NCBI GenBank assembly: GCA_009746045.1 | Contig: RPFO01000165.1 | Span: forward strand, 7,004,034-7,068,033 | From: Mesostigma viride | Lineage: Eukaryota; Streptophyta; Mesostigmatophyceae; Mesostigmatales; Mesostigmataceae | Length of the DNA: 64,000 nucleotides | Direction: 5' to 3' | Shown here: piece after piece, positions 18,115-28,491 of the stretch | How the letters are laid out: every line of letters starts with the position of its first letter | Numbering within the stretch: the first letter of the stretch is position 1 | Position numbers and translations under genes: made by a program | Notes under the pieces: generated by a model | Database searches by the model: none | What the model was told of the DNA's origin: nothing | The model's input: the letters and a program-made list of their open reading frames with translations, nothing else

Positions 18115-21100
18115 GTGCCAAATATGCGAGCTAGTGCGGGGCAGCACGGCTCGACCCCCCAGGCTAGCTCACCCCGCCTGGGTGCTCGCGTGGCAGCGCT
18201 AGATGAGAGCGCTGGTGAGGAGGGGGACCATGCAGAGCAGGGGGCAGTTGCAGTAGGGGATGAAGCACTGTCTCAGGGAACGAGGGAGAAGGGGGTTGGA
18301 GGAGGTACTGCAGGTGTACACACTGCAGTTCTGGACGGGCCACCGGTACGAAGGTCCTCCCCACACCCGGGACCTCAGGCACAACAGTCTCAATGTCCAT
18401 TGGAGGCAGGTGGTACACTCAGTGTACTTAACATGGCAATGAGGTTACACACACGGTTGGGTCATGGCCACGCTGCAGAGCATTGGGCAGCATCACTGGG
18501 GTTTTCGGAGCTGGTGGCGACGTGCAGAGAGGTCTGGCAGAGGTGTAAGCATTGTCAGCGCAATGTGCCTAAGCCGCACAAGTTTCATGCACGTAGACCG
18601 GTGCTAGAGAGGGGCCCGGTGCAAGTGGATGTGCTCAAGTACGATGACAGGGAGTATGTGCTAGCGGTGGGGCGGTTCTCCAGGTTCAAGGCACTAGAGG
18701 TGTTGCCACGCAAGCACAAGGAAGAGCTGCTCACCAGCCTGCGCTTGGTAAAGGCCAAGTTTGCCGTGGTGTCAACTTTAGAGTGTGACCAGCAGTTCGA
18801 GTGTTGCATGAAGGAGCCGGGGTTTGAGCAGATTGTGGTGGCGGGTGCGGCAGATCACGAACATCAAGGGTTAGTGGAGAGACATATCAGGACCTCCAAG
18901 TTTGTGATGAGTGCTATGGCCAGGATGCGCTCGCTGTCGTACCGCGATCAGGCTCTGTTGTGCAGGCAGATAGAGGAGCACATGAATCACAGGGTGATGG
19001 TCAGGGTACATGTGGATGGTGAGGAGGTAGCCGTCACGCCCCATGGGTTGGAGATGGGCCTGCTCCCGCTGGAGGCGGTAGAAGCATACCGTGATTGGCT
19101 GTGTGACCGGTACCTCAGGCTGGTGGACATGGACCTGCGCAGGGGTGATGTGTACGTGCCTAGCGAGGGAGCAAGGGTGTGGGCGTACCGGGAGGGAAGT
19201 GCTTTGGAACAGGGTTTGTGGGAGGGCCCTGTTGTGGTCAAGTCAGTGGACGGTGACCACATGTTGGCGAAGGTTGGGCGTGAGGACCGCCGCTTCGACC
19301 GACTACTGGCGTGGAAACACTTGCGGCCGTACTACGAGGGGCTAGGTGCGCCAGCAGACCTGCCCCATGAGGAAGGTGCGATGGGCTCCAGCGCGCAGGC
19401 TGGAGGTGAGGCGGGGGACCCAGGGACGGCCGCAAGGGGGGTGAGAGAGGAGACGGGGCCTGATCAGCCTGCGCCCTCTCTTCCGTCGGATGGTGGGTTG
19501 CCACTGTCCAATGGCGGTCCAGCCAGTGTGGGACCAGGCGGGCTGGGGGTTGCCCCTTCCGCTGATGGTCAGGAGGTGCAGCGCGCGACAATGTTTGCCC
19601 GTGTCATTGAGCGGCTGCAGGAAGCCCGGCGGGCAATCGCGGAACGCGAGCAGCCGGGGGGCACGTTACCACGGGCCGGCGGGGCGGGCAGGCCGTCGGC
19701 TGTAGGTGGGGCGCCTCAGGCCGGCGAGGGAGCCGTAGGAGGGCCACCACAGTCCAGCGAGGCCAATGCAGGGCCAGCCGCAGGTGGAGAGGCACAGGCC
19801 GGCGATGCTGGCGCATCGACCGCAGGTGCGGGGCTACAAGCCGATGGCGCTGATGGGTCGGCTAGCACCCGGCGCGAGTCACTGAGTGGCGGTGATGGCT
19901 CCGAGGGCGGCGGCGACGTCGCAATGGAGGCTGGTAATGAGGTAGCCTCGGTGTCTAAGCTAGTGGATTTTCAGCAGGACGGGCTGGCTGGGTGTCGGTT
20001 GGAGGTGGATACTAATGCGGTGGTGTGCTTGCTAGGTGAAGGGGTAGCTAGGCACTTCCCGCTACAACCGTCCAAGTGGAACTTTGTGGAGGACTTTTCT
20101 GGGGTGGTGCGCATGCCGGTAGTGGGCGAGGTGATGCTGACCATTCTTGGGCGTGACACTCCTTTCTGCGTGCTTGAGGGCTATGATGGGCCGGCGATTC
20201 TGGGGCTGCCATTTCTTAATCACCCTGATGTTGTGATCCAGAGCTCTAGTTTGACCAGGGAGGGCCATGGGTCGATAGAGTTGGAATCGTACAAGGCAGT
20301 GCAACCTCTCAGTCTCGTCTCAAGCACCGTGGCTAGGCTAGCAGCACTGACAGGGACAGAGGGTGTGGCGTGGGGAAAGGATCTCCCGCCAGCGGTAGAC
20401 CTGGTCATGCCTGCGTTGTTGCATCCATCCAGCATCGGTATTACCAAGCGGGACATCGCTGCACATTCTCCGATTGGCTATGAGAGGCTGGTACTAGAGA
20501 TGTCGACGCAGAGTGGTTTCTCCAGCTGGTGGTGCGCGTTTCACAGGGCGCTGGAGGAGTGGCAGGGGTATGGTGTGTATGAACCAATGGACAGTGTGCC
20601 CAAGGGGGCCAAGGTACTTCCTCTCAAGATGGTGTTGTCTCACAAGGTAAAGGCTGGGGTGGAGGTATGCTATGTGAGGCCGGTGTCGCAGGAGTTTTCG
20701 GGAACCAGTGAGCTGGCCAAGGAGGAGCTGTACACCCCAGGTCTGGCGTGGGATAGCTTCAGGATTATCACCATGCTGTATCTCGGTTTCCTGGATGAGG
20801 GCAGAGACTATGGGTGTGCGTCTATTGATGTCAAGCGTGCTTTCCCTAACTCTAGCGAGGAGGTGGCGCGTGAGGTGTGGGAAGGCACGTCACCCCTGGT
20901 GGTCCAGACACCCTCGTTTTGGATGGAGGAAGTGAGGGCAGAATTCATGGGCTTGTTGAAGGCCATAGAGGGACTGCAGAGTGCCTCGATTGTGTGGCGT
21001 ATCACTTTGATGCGTGCTCTGTTTGAGCTGATGACATTCGAGGTATCCCCGTACGACCCTTCGTTGTTTGTGGCACAGACTCCCTCAGGTCCCTTGTTTG

Positions 21101-22041
21101 TACAATTGCATGGGGATGACCTGCGAGTGGTAGCACCCCGTGCTGTTCTGCATCAGTTCTATGCAGATCTCGCTAAGCGTTTCCCTGTGGGCGAGCTGCA
21201 GGTGGTGGACCAGCAGACTCCGCGTGTCTTCTGCGGTGTAGTGCAGACCCTGCGAGTGACGTCTGGTAGGCATCAGATGCACCTGGGTATTCCTGACAAG
21301 TATCGGGAGGAGCTGATGGGCTCGGTGGATGAGCTGTGTGCTAAGGGCCTGTGGAGCCGCCTGCGTGGCAAGCTAGGCTGGATGGCGGCAGTGTGTGCGC
21401 CCGATCTGGTGGTGCTGAGTAGGACGGTAGATGACGTGTTGTCGCAAGTCCATCCGTCGGTTGTGAGGCAGTATGTGGCCGAGAGCCAAGGTGTGGTGCT
21501 TTCTGGCCTGTCGGTCTCTCAGCCCGCTGTTCTTCACTGCTTTGCAGATACGTCGGGTGAGGGCAGGGAACTGACCAAGCTGAGGGCACGGATGGGTGGT
21601 CTGTTTGTGCTCTGTAACCCAGGGGGTCGGGGATCGCTGTGTGGGTGGTATTCGAGACTGTGCAGGCGTGTGGCAGTTGGCTCTGACACTAACGAGTGCC
21701 GTGGTGTGTGTGAGTGTATCAAGGCTTCGCTGTACCTCGAGCAGTTCTTGCGCTGGATGGGCAAGTGGATGGGTGTCCGTTTGGTGCTGACGACAACTGT
21801 GCATACGGATAGCCAGCCGCTTGTGAGCTTTATCCTCAACAGCCTGTCCAGGACGCGTGACCTCGATTTCCTGCTGTTGAAGGAGCTGTCTTACGCGGTG
21901 AGCGTTCTCCATCTGCCGGGGAGGCTGAACCCGGCGGACGCGGTGACCAAGCTGTTCGCAGCAGCGCGAGAGCAGTATCGCATCTTGCGGATGGTGATGG
22001 CAGGTTCTCTTGGGGATCTGCGGGAGTTGTTGGTTGTTTGA
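18115..22041 (+). CDS. Pol polyprotein: integrase, protease-like, reverse transcriptase, RNase H
   Basis: A 1,308-codon open frame. Integrase: zinc site HTRLGH (His near residue 112) with CKHC; catalytic residues VQVDVLKYDD (Asp near 172), LECDQQFE (Asp near 225) and HQGLVERH (Glu near 255). A 300-residue low-complexity Gly/Ala linker follows. A retropepsin-like segment has LEVDTNAVVCLL (Asp near 632) and ILGLPFLN (near 695). Reverse transcriptase: SIDVKRAF (Asp near 905) and LHGDDLRV (near 999-1,003). RNase H: CFADTSGEG (near 1,145) and HLPGRLNPADAVTKLF. In known copia elements the protease precedes integrase; here the only protease-like region lies after it, and its active site reads DTN instead of DTG/DSG. 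No frame break is seen, so it may be functional. Confidence 0.9.
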   Translation: MPNMRASAGQHGSTPQASSPRLGARVAALDESAGEEGDHAEQGAVAVGDEALSQGTREKGVGGGTAGVHTAVLDGPPVRRSSPHPGPQAQQSQCPLEAGGTLSVLNMAMRLHTRLGHGHAAEHWAASLGFSELVATCREVWQRCKHCQRNVPKPHKFHARRPVLERGPVQVDVLKYDDREYVLAVGRFSRFKALEVLPRKHKEELLTSLRLVKAKFAVVSTLECDQQFECCMKEPGFEQIVVAGAADHEHQGLVERHIRTSKFVMSAMARMRSLSYRDQALLCRQIEEHMNHRVMVRVHVDGEEVAVTPHGLEMGLLPLEAVEAYRDWLCDRYLRLVDMDLRRGDVYVPSEGARVWAYREGSALEQGLWEGPVVVKSVDGDHMLAKVGREDRRFDRLLAWKHLRPYYEGLGAPADLPHEEGAMGSSAQAGGEAGDPGTAARGVREETGPDQPAPSLPSDGGLPLSNGGPASVGPGGLGVAPSADGQEVQRATMFARVIERLQEARRAIAEREQPGGTLPRAGGAGRPSAVGGAPQAGEGAVGGPPQSSEANAGPAAGGEAQAGDAGASTAGAGLQADGADGSASTRRESLSGGDGSEGGGDVAMEAGNEVASVSKLVDFQQDGLAGCRLEVDTNAVVCLLGEGVARHFPLQPSKWNFVEDFSGVVRMPVVGEVMLTILGRDTPFCVLEGYDGPAILGLPFLNHPDVVIQSSSLTREGHGSIELESYKAVQPLSLVSSTVARLAALTGTEGVAWGKDLPPAVDLVMPALLHPSSIGITKRDIAAHSPIGYERLVLEMSTQSGFSSWWCAFHRALEEWQGYGVYEPMDSVPKGAKVLPLKMVLSHKVKAGVEVCYVRPVSQEFSGTSELAKEELYTPGLAWDSFRIITMLYLGFLDEGRDYGCASIDVKRAFPNSSEEVAREVWEGTSPLVVQTPSFWMEEVRAEFMGLLKAIEGLQSASIVWRITLMRALFELMTFEVSPYDPSLFVAQTPSGPLFVQLHGDDLRVVAPRAVLHQFYADLAKRFPVGELQVVDQQTPRVFCGVVQTLRVTSGRHQMHLGIPDKYREELMGSVDELCAKGLWSRLRGKLGWMAAVCAPDLVVLSRTVDDVLSQVHPSVVRQYVAESQGVVLSGLSVSQPAVLHCFADTSGEGRELTKLRARMGGLFVLCNPGGRGSLCGWYSRLCRRVAVGSDTNECRGVCECIKASLYLEQFLRWMGKWMGVRLVLTTTVHTDSQPLVSFILNSLSRTRDLDFLLLKELSYAVSVLHLPGRLNPADAVTKLFAAAREQYRILRMVMAGSLGDLRELLVV

Positions 22042-22500
22042 GCTTGGACCCTGTGGAATTTTAGCCTGTGGCCAATTTGAGAACGTTGTTTGGGCCGGGG
22101 GTGATCCTTATGCCTGCCCTATACTGATGGTGACCCGGCACGGTTGGATAATTTGCTCCATAATTGATTTGGTGGGGAGTGTCCTTGGTTGAGGACTGGT
22201 GCGGTTGGAACGGGTTTGTAATGTGTATGGGTGTGCCGGGGTCAAGGGTGGTCGTTTAGATCAGTCTTGTATTCTCGCTTGCTTACATGACTTACTTCAG
22301 ACACTGGCAGTATGTGCAACGCGTGAATGGGCGCCAAGTTAGAGGGGTTGGAGCTCCCCTAGTACATAGCGTCTTGTGCGTACTGTCTCCGAGAGTGTTT
22401 GTGAGTAACCCTTGGGTGGTGGTGGATATTGTGAGGATTGTTGGCATGTATGTCGACTGTGGGTTGTGGTTAAGTGGCTGAGTGGTGGATGTGACTGCTC
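22042..22500 (+). other. 3' untranslated part of the copia element
   Basis: About 460 bp between the pol stop and the polypurine tract, GT-rich on the plus strand, with no supported gene. Confidence 0.6.
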
Positions 22501-22515
22501 GAAAGAAAAAAGGGG
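22501..22515 (+). other. Polypurine tract
   Basis: GAAAGAAAAAAGGGG lies four bases before the right LTR and fits the primer for plus-strand synthesis. Confidence 0.8.
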
Positions 22516-22519
22516 CTGG

Positions 22520-23121
22520 TGTTATATTGTGGGCTCGCACTCACATAAAGTATTGGAATTTGGTTATGCTCGGAATTGGCTAAGTCCGGAGGTCAGCCGG
22601 CAGCGCCGCGCTGAGGTTTATTTGCTGGGCCGGCGGTCAGTGGGAATTTATGTGTACGGTCAGGCAACGGGTCGTAGGTTCTGGCTGTGGGCTATTTTGG
22701 GTTCTGGCCATTACCGTTCGTTCCGTGGGCAACCTTGGTTCCGTACCGTTTGTCCAGGCAAGCAGTGGGGAGGATCTCGGTTGCGGTGCGTTATGTTGTG
22801 GAGTGTCGTTTGGGAATTATGTTGGTGTATTTCGGTTGGTTTGTACTTGGGTACGTTCTCAGGCCCACGCCGTTGCTCAGCGTTGGGTGAAGCCACAGAG
22901 CTACTCGCAGTGATGACCTACAGCGGAGCATTGAGTCAAAGCTGTTTGGCGGCGTGAAAGGCCGACACGCAGGAGAAAGCTTTGAATCACGTTGCAGCAA
23001 ATGCTGTCAATGGCCGACGTTGTCGACATGTCCGGGGCTGGGCGCTGAGCGAGTAATCTATTTTGTTACGTCTCTTTTATTATTCGGAAATACAATACAC
23101 TTAAAGAATTTTATTTTAACA
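22520..23121 (+). repeat. Right LTR of the copia element
   Basis: 602 bp, TG…CA, nearly identical to the left LTR. It is followed by the duplicated GTGCT at 23,122-23,126. Confidence 0.95.
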
Positions 23122-23195
23122 GTGCTGGCATGAATAAATGAATGTGGGGGTGTGCTGGCATGAATAATTAAATGTGGGGGGGTGCTGGCATGAAA
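23122..23195. repeat. Remaining minisatellite on the right of the copia insertion
   Basis: About two and a half units of the GTGCTGGCATG AATAA… ATGTGGGGG type resume here, showing that the copia element split a single array. Confidence 0.85.
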
Positions 23196-23252
23196 AAAAT
23201 TTGGTTGTGCAATGTTTTTCATTGTTGTGATAGAATTCACGCATGGACGTAA

Positions 23253-23718
23253 GGGTCTCGCAGCGGGTAGACCCTCGGAATTTTGTTTTTGTATTGACGT
23301 AATAAGGGTCTCGCTGCAGCGAGACCCCTACGAATGTCGACTTTTAATGTTTGCAAGATGGGAGGGGGCTTTCTTCGCTCTCCCTTATGATTTGTTTTTG
23401 TATCGTTGTCAGGGTCTCGCTGCAGCGAGACCCCTACGAATGTCGACTTTTAATGTTTGCAAGATGGGAGGGGGCTTTCTTCGCTATAACCCTAAAAATG
23501 ATTTTTTTTTTTTGACGTTAGGGTCTCGCTGCAGCGAGACCTTCAGGAATGTATACTTTTTATGTTTGCATGATGGGAGGTTGCTTTTTTTTGCTCACCC
23601 TAAAAATGATTTGTTTTTGCTTGACGTGAGGGTCTCGCTGCAGCGAGACGCCAAAGTTTTGCAATAAAGTAAATGTCCCTTTTAGAATCCACGAAAGGGT
23701 CTAGCTGCAGCGAGACCC
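23253..23718. repeat. Six palindromes 5' of copy A
   Basis: Sites at 23,253-23,274, 23,306-23,327, 23,412-23,433, 23,521-23,541, 23,630-23,650 and 23,698-23,718. Most have GGGTCTCG / CTGCAG / CGAGACCC. Four of them sit in tandem units of roughly 100-110 bp that share ATGTTTGCA(A/T)GATGGGAGG. They lie immediately upstream of the first coding exon of copy A, in the position where a promoter or 5' UTR is expected. Confidence 0.85.
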
Positions 23719-23795
23719 TCCCCATCGTTTTTCTGCCGGCGATTCAGATTCTGAATGACATTTGTGAAACTTGCTTTTTTAATATAGTTCTGCAG

Positions 23796-26700
23796 ATGTC
23801 GTCCTCCTATTCCGATTCTGTCAAGGCCACTCCCGTTTCACCCAAGATGACGTCGAACACCTCGCCGGACGGAACGGCAACACAGAATTTTCTTCGGTTG
23901 CCGGTCGGTCCCGTAAATGCTCTGGCGAGGTCCCCCCCCACCGAGTCCCCCTTGCCCTCCAAGTCTTCCTTGCCCCCCAGCGAGTTGGACAGAATTTTAC
24001 CCCCCAACTCTCTCGCTGCTGCGTCTCGCGCTCCGTCCCGCTCTCCGCCCCGTAAGTCTCCATCGCCGCCCCCCAAGTCGGCCGGAGCTACTGCGTCCCG
24101 CTCGCCGTCCCGCAAGTCCCCCAAGTCCCCCGCAACTGCGACCCGTTCGCCGCCCCGCAAGTCCCCCTCTCCGCCCAAAGTTCCCCCGCTACCGCGTCCC
24201 GCTCTCCTTCTCGCAAGTCCCCCTCGCCGTCAACCAAGATCCCCGCAAATGCGTCCCGCTCGCCGTCCCGCTCTCCTTCCCCCAAGTCCCGCTCGCCGCC
24301 ACCCAAGTCCCCCGCTTCTGCGTCCCGCTCGCCGTCCCCCAAGCATTCCAGTTCTAAGCGTAAGCCTGCTACCGAGTGGGTAGAGGAAGACGACCACACC
24401 AAAATGCTCAGGGACCTGAGGAAGTCTATCAATCTGGCTCTTGAGGAGGACGAGCGCGATAAGATTAACGGGAGGCCTGAAGACCCGGACTCGCCGGTTC
24501 GGGAGTCGCGTCGGGAGCTGTTGTCCGGAATGTTAGCAAAGGCCGCAACATTTGCTGACGACTACGCGGCTCTCGACAAGAAGGACAAGGAGAAGGAGAA
24601 GGCGGAGAGGGAGGCCATCGAGAAGGCGGAGAGGGAGAGGGTGGAGAGGGAGGAGAAGGAGAGGCTGGAGAAGGCCGAGAGGGAGGAGGAGGAGAGGGAG
24701 TACAAGGAGCGTAAGGCTGCCCAGGAGAGGGAGCACAGGATTCTGGTGGCGAAGCAGAAGGAGGAGGCGAAGAAGAAGACGGAGGCGGCAGCGAAGGACC
24801 TTCGTGCGGAGGAGGCTGCTGTTTTTTTGCAGATGCGACAGGAGAGGATGAAGGCGGACGAGGCCGCGAGGAAGACGGAGGAGGAGGCTGCGAGGAAGGA
24901 GGAGGAGGCTGCGAAGGCGGTTGAGGGGGAGAAGGACGAGAACGTGAAGAAGGGGTGGGCTCCCGAAGGATTTTCAGTCGATTATCAGGTATGTTTATTA
25001 ATGTGAGACGTACATTTCTCAGATGGCTTTTGAACGGCGTGTGTGTATCGTAGAAAGGGTGGGATTTTATGTCATACATTGATCCTAAGGGTATAGCTGC
25101 GGAGAGACGTTGACCTAGGAGTTAAGGTTGTTGACGACGACGACGACGATGTGTGGCCTTTTTTTTACTCTTGTTGTCTGCAGCCCTCCACGGTGGCCAT
25201 TCTGAAACAGTACCTGGCTCAGGCTGAGTCTGAGTCTGGGGCGAGTCGTAAAGCCGAAAAGGGCTTGATCGGCTTGATCCGCTTTCTTTCGGCCGAGATA
25301 GCGTTTGCAGAGAAGTCCGGTGTCGTCGTGGACCGTCCGGAGTTGGCACACATAATTTGGAAGAACGACCGCCTGGGCCGTCTTGCATTGTTCGAAGCCA
25401 CACAGCGAGCCATTCATGGGAAGAGGGTCGTTGGTGACGACATTTATGAGGTTTTGAAGATCGCGCAGTCGTGCATCCTTAATCTAAAGGAGGATGTCGG
25501 ACGTTACTTTCCCCGTCGTGCTTTGATATGGTCGACGCTCTTTGATGAGGTTGAAAAGTTCGAGGTCCACACGGGCGTCACATCTTACGAGGCTTCCTAT
25601 ATGGAAACCTTGAAAATCACTGCGTTGCATCAGCTCTTTAAACTCATGACTGGAGATATGAAAGCGGATTCGAGGGCTTCACTGTCGGAACATGAAGTGT
25701 TTGATATTGTCAGGAAAGGATTTGTTGACATGTCCAACAGTGACTTTATCGTAATTGTGCCGGGAAGAATGAATCACGTAGGAGGATTGGAGGAGCGCGC
25801 ACATGAAGTGATCGCGCATTTGGACATGACAAGAGACCACTTACTGCAATCTTTTGTTAAGTGGCGGACCGACTTTCTTGTCAGCCCGGACGCCAGCCTT
25901 TCGCGGGAAGCGGTCGCTTTCTTTTTGGATTGGGCTGGACAGGTGATCCAAAGTTTCCGGCACCGGGCGGACTTCCATGTTATTCAGACATATAAGCCAC
26001 ACCGGGAAGTCGTCCAGGAATGGTTGGATCAAATCTCGTTGGTTGATTGTCTCCAGAGTATCCGAACCAAGTTAGACACGGAGTGGTCTGATGTAGAGGC
26101 GGGAGGCCATTGGCAGTCCCTCGAGTTGTTCTTCGAGGCGGAATTGAGGCGTCATCTGGAGAAGGAGAGAGCCCATCAAGTGCCGATATGGCCTTTGGGG
26201 AAGATTTTGAGGAGGTGGAAGTTCTACGTTTCGGTACGTTAACTTGCCGATATCGTTTATCGATTTGGTTTGTTTCCATTCCCTGAATAGGGCTCTATAT
26301 GCTGACCAACCTTCATGGTTTGTCCTGTCATATCATGCAGGGGGGCTCCATGCCAGGGGACGTATCGGAGGATGTAACGAATTTGGAAGACTTGGTTGAT
26401 AAGGTGGGTGCTTGTCCGTCGAGTTTCCACGAGCATCTTACATGGGGTCTAGCTGCAGGTAGACCCTCACCCTTTTATTGAGACTGACATCTTCGGCTAA
26501 TTTCAACGGTGCCCCCCACCAATCTGTTGTCTTTTTTCAGGGGGCGGCTGCGGCGATGGCTGTTGACAGTGCTGGTCTTTGGTCTGGACTCGAGATGGAA
26601 ATGGTAAGCATTGAACGATATCCGGATGTCTGCATTTCGCCTGAAGTTTTAGTGAGCGCATTATGCGAAATATACAAATGTCGACTAATTTTGATTTCCA

Positions 26701-27029
26701 ATGAGCTGTCGTATTCGGTGTTGACAGGTGGGGGGTTTGGCATCAGCAGGCGCTGGCGGAGAGGAAGAAAACGCTGGAGGAGATGAGGATGGGGGGGATG
26801 AAAACGCTGGAGGAGATGAGGATGGTGGAGACGCTGAGGGAGAAGTGGCTGTGCAGGTACGTTCATCCGCCGCGAGTTCGTGTGATTTTTTTCGTGCTGA
26901 GGGGTATCTCCGCAGAGAGACGATGGTGCAACAATCGAACTGAGGTCAAGTCCCTTCTTGTTGGTTTTTTTTTGTCATGCAGGCGGGGGCTGTCGCTGGG
27001 GGTACTGCGGGGGCCCTACCAGCCATTAA
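23796..27029 (+). pseudogene. Large gene of unknown function, copy A, 5' part (exons 1-6a)
   Basis: Exons: 23,796-24,988; 25,184-26,233; 26,341-26,403; 26,541-26,603; 26,728-26,856; and 26,993 onward, cut by an inserted element after TTAA at 27,026-27,029. The start codon follows CTGCAG, possibly a 5' UTR splice acceptor. Exon 1 encodes a Ser/Pro/Arg-rich domain, then WVEEDDHTKMLRDLRKSINL and a long Glu/Lys/Arg coiled coil. Exon 2 is a 350-residue, probably helical domain ending IWPLGKILRRWKFYVS. Exons 3 and 4 are 63 nt each; exon 5 is acidic. Exon 1 has a 2-nt insertion near 24,177 (CCCAAAGTTCCCC) that breaks the frame; without it the exon is a multiple of three. No known family was recognised. 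Exon order and sequence parallel copy B. Confidence 0.65.
25089..26922. repeat. Intronic palindromes of copy A, 5' part
   Basis: One site each in the introns after exons 1, 3 and 5: 25,089-25,109, 26,445-26,466 and 26,902-26,922. The introns after exons 2 and 4 (107 and 124 nt) have none. Arms vary (GGGTATAG, GGGTCTAG, GGGTATCT), the centre being CTGCGG, CTGCAG and CCGCAG. Confidence 0.75.
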
Positions 27030-27117
27030 GAATGTACTCCAGCACGCAAAATGTACTTCGTACCGAAGTTTGTCTTTTTATGCTGAAAATTGTCATGCAT
27101 GATGTTTGCAACCAAAA

Positions 27118-27830
27118 TAGACCTCGTACAAAGTTTGGTATCGATCGGACGTCATCTTGGTGACATTTGCTAGCAATAAAGGTACATTTTTGTCATTTTT
27201 TGTTAAATTAAATAGTAATAAATAGGAAACAGTACTAAATCACGTCAAACCATCATGGATATTTGCAAGCAACCTAATTACCACTAGAATAGACCATGCA
27301 CAAAGTTTGGGGTCAATCTGAACTCAAAATAGTGACGTTTGCTAGCATAAATACTGCATTTTTTGCCATTTTCAAGCATTTTGCTCAGTGTAAGCTACTA
27401 AACAATATCAAACTACGTCATAAAGCTATGAAATATTGGAAGCAACCTAAACACCACTAGATTAGACCATGGGCCAAGTTTGGGCTCAGTCTGACGTCAA
27501 AATAGTGACGTTTGCTAGCATAAATGGTGCATTTTTTGCCATTTTCAAGCATTTTGCTCAGTGTAAGCTACTAAACAATATCAAACTATGTCAGAAAGCT
27601 ATGAAATGTTGGAAGCAACCTAACACCACTAGATTAGACCATGGGCCAAGTTTGGGCCCAGTTTGATCTCAAAATAGTGACGTTTGCTAGCATAAATGGT
27701 GCAATTTTTGCCTTTTTCAAGCATTTTGGTAAGTATAGTTGCCTCAAACTATGTCAGAAAACTGTGAATTGTTGTAAATAACCTGTTTGCCACTACATTA
27801 GACCATCCTCAACTTGTAAGGTCAGGCATA
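27118..27830. repeat. Subterminal 173-bp tandem repeat in the TTAA element
   Basis: Four to five copies begin at about 27,118, 27,290, 27,463, 27,635 and 27,799 (spacing 172, 173, 172 and 164). Shared segments include TAGACCATGGGCCAAGTTTG, AAAATAGTGACGTTTGCTAG and GCATTTTGCTCAGTGTAAGC. The third and fourth are the most alike. No coding. Confidence 0.85.
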
Positions 27831-28210
27831 GGTAAAGGTAGTGACATTTGCTAGCACTATATACAAGCATATTATGCCTCTTTTCGCATATACACATCAA
27901 AAATAACAAGACATCATCATATCATGGCCTTAATACAAGGTGTGCAAATGCAAATCACACCAGATCGGATGACCAATGATGGGTGGCTGCATGCCATCAC
28001 ATCTACCAGGCTGCAGGGTGAGAGGCCACATCGCTACAAGACAGGAATCCTCGCAATTGCACAACACCGCTAGTACACTGTGCACATACCCCAAGAGGAT
28101 TTGGCTACAAGCCATAAAAGTTTGGCCATGCTAACACATTCTTCATCCAAGCAAAATGCAGCCTCTCCAAACTCAACTCATTGATTTAAATTCAGCTAGG
28201 CCAGGCGTGC
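27831..28210. other. Non-coding part of the TTAA element
   Basis: No gene or clear repeat is seen between the 173-bp repeats and the polypyrimidine stretch. Confidence 0.4.
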
Positions 28211-28309
28211 ATGCTCTACTTGCCGACAACCATGAGTAAACTTGTCTACCACTTCATTCCATGCGCCGGTAGATGGCACCGTCTCATCTACCAGTCATCC
28301 CCGGCTCCC

Positions 28310-28440
28310 ATTCCGCATCCTCCTCTCCCTCTCCCTCTCCCTCTTCCTCCTCCCCCTCCCCCTCCCATTCTCCCTCCTCCTCCCCCTCCTCCTCCCCCTC
28401 TTTCTCCCCCTCTTTCTCTCCCTCTTCCTCCTCCTCCCCG
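28310..28440. repeat. Polypyrimidine (CTCCCT/CTCCTC) tract
   Basis: About 130 bp of almost pure C and T on the plus strand, low complexity. It lies just beyond the stop codon of the minus-strand gene, in its 3' flank. Confidence 0.8.
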
Positions 28441-28491
28441 CCTTCACTGTCACTGTGCACAGCAGGGACGGCATCGTCTATGTGGGTGCCA

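Larger units (their letters stand above)
16212..23121 (+). mobile_element. Complete Ty1/copia-type LTR retrotransposon
   Basis: A 6,910-bp element: LTR (16,212-16,812), leader, gag, gag-pol with an internal stop, 3' region with polypurine tract, and LTR (22,520-23,121), bounded by GTGCT duplications. Integrase lies upstream of reverse transcriptase, which defines the copia arrangement. The sequence after the left LTR (TGTACTAGGTTGGGGCC) does not resemble the usual initiator-Met primer site, so the primer tRNA is unknown. It landed in the G-rich minisatellite and splits it. Confidence 0.92.

Noticed and set aside
23253-23718. Palindromes as ultra-short introns (GT…CTGCAG)
   Set aside because: Fourteen nucleotides is far too short for splicing; the surrounding introns have better donors and acceptors.
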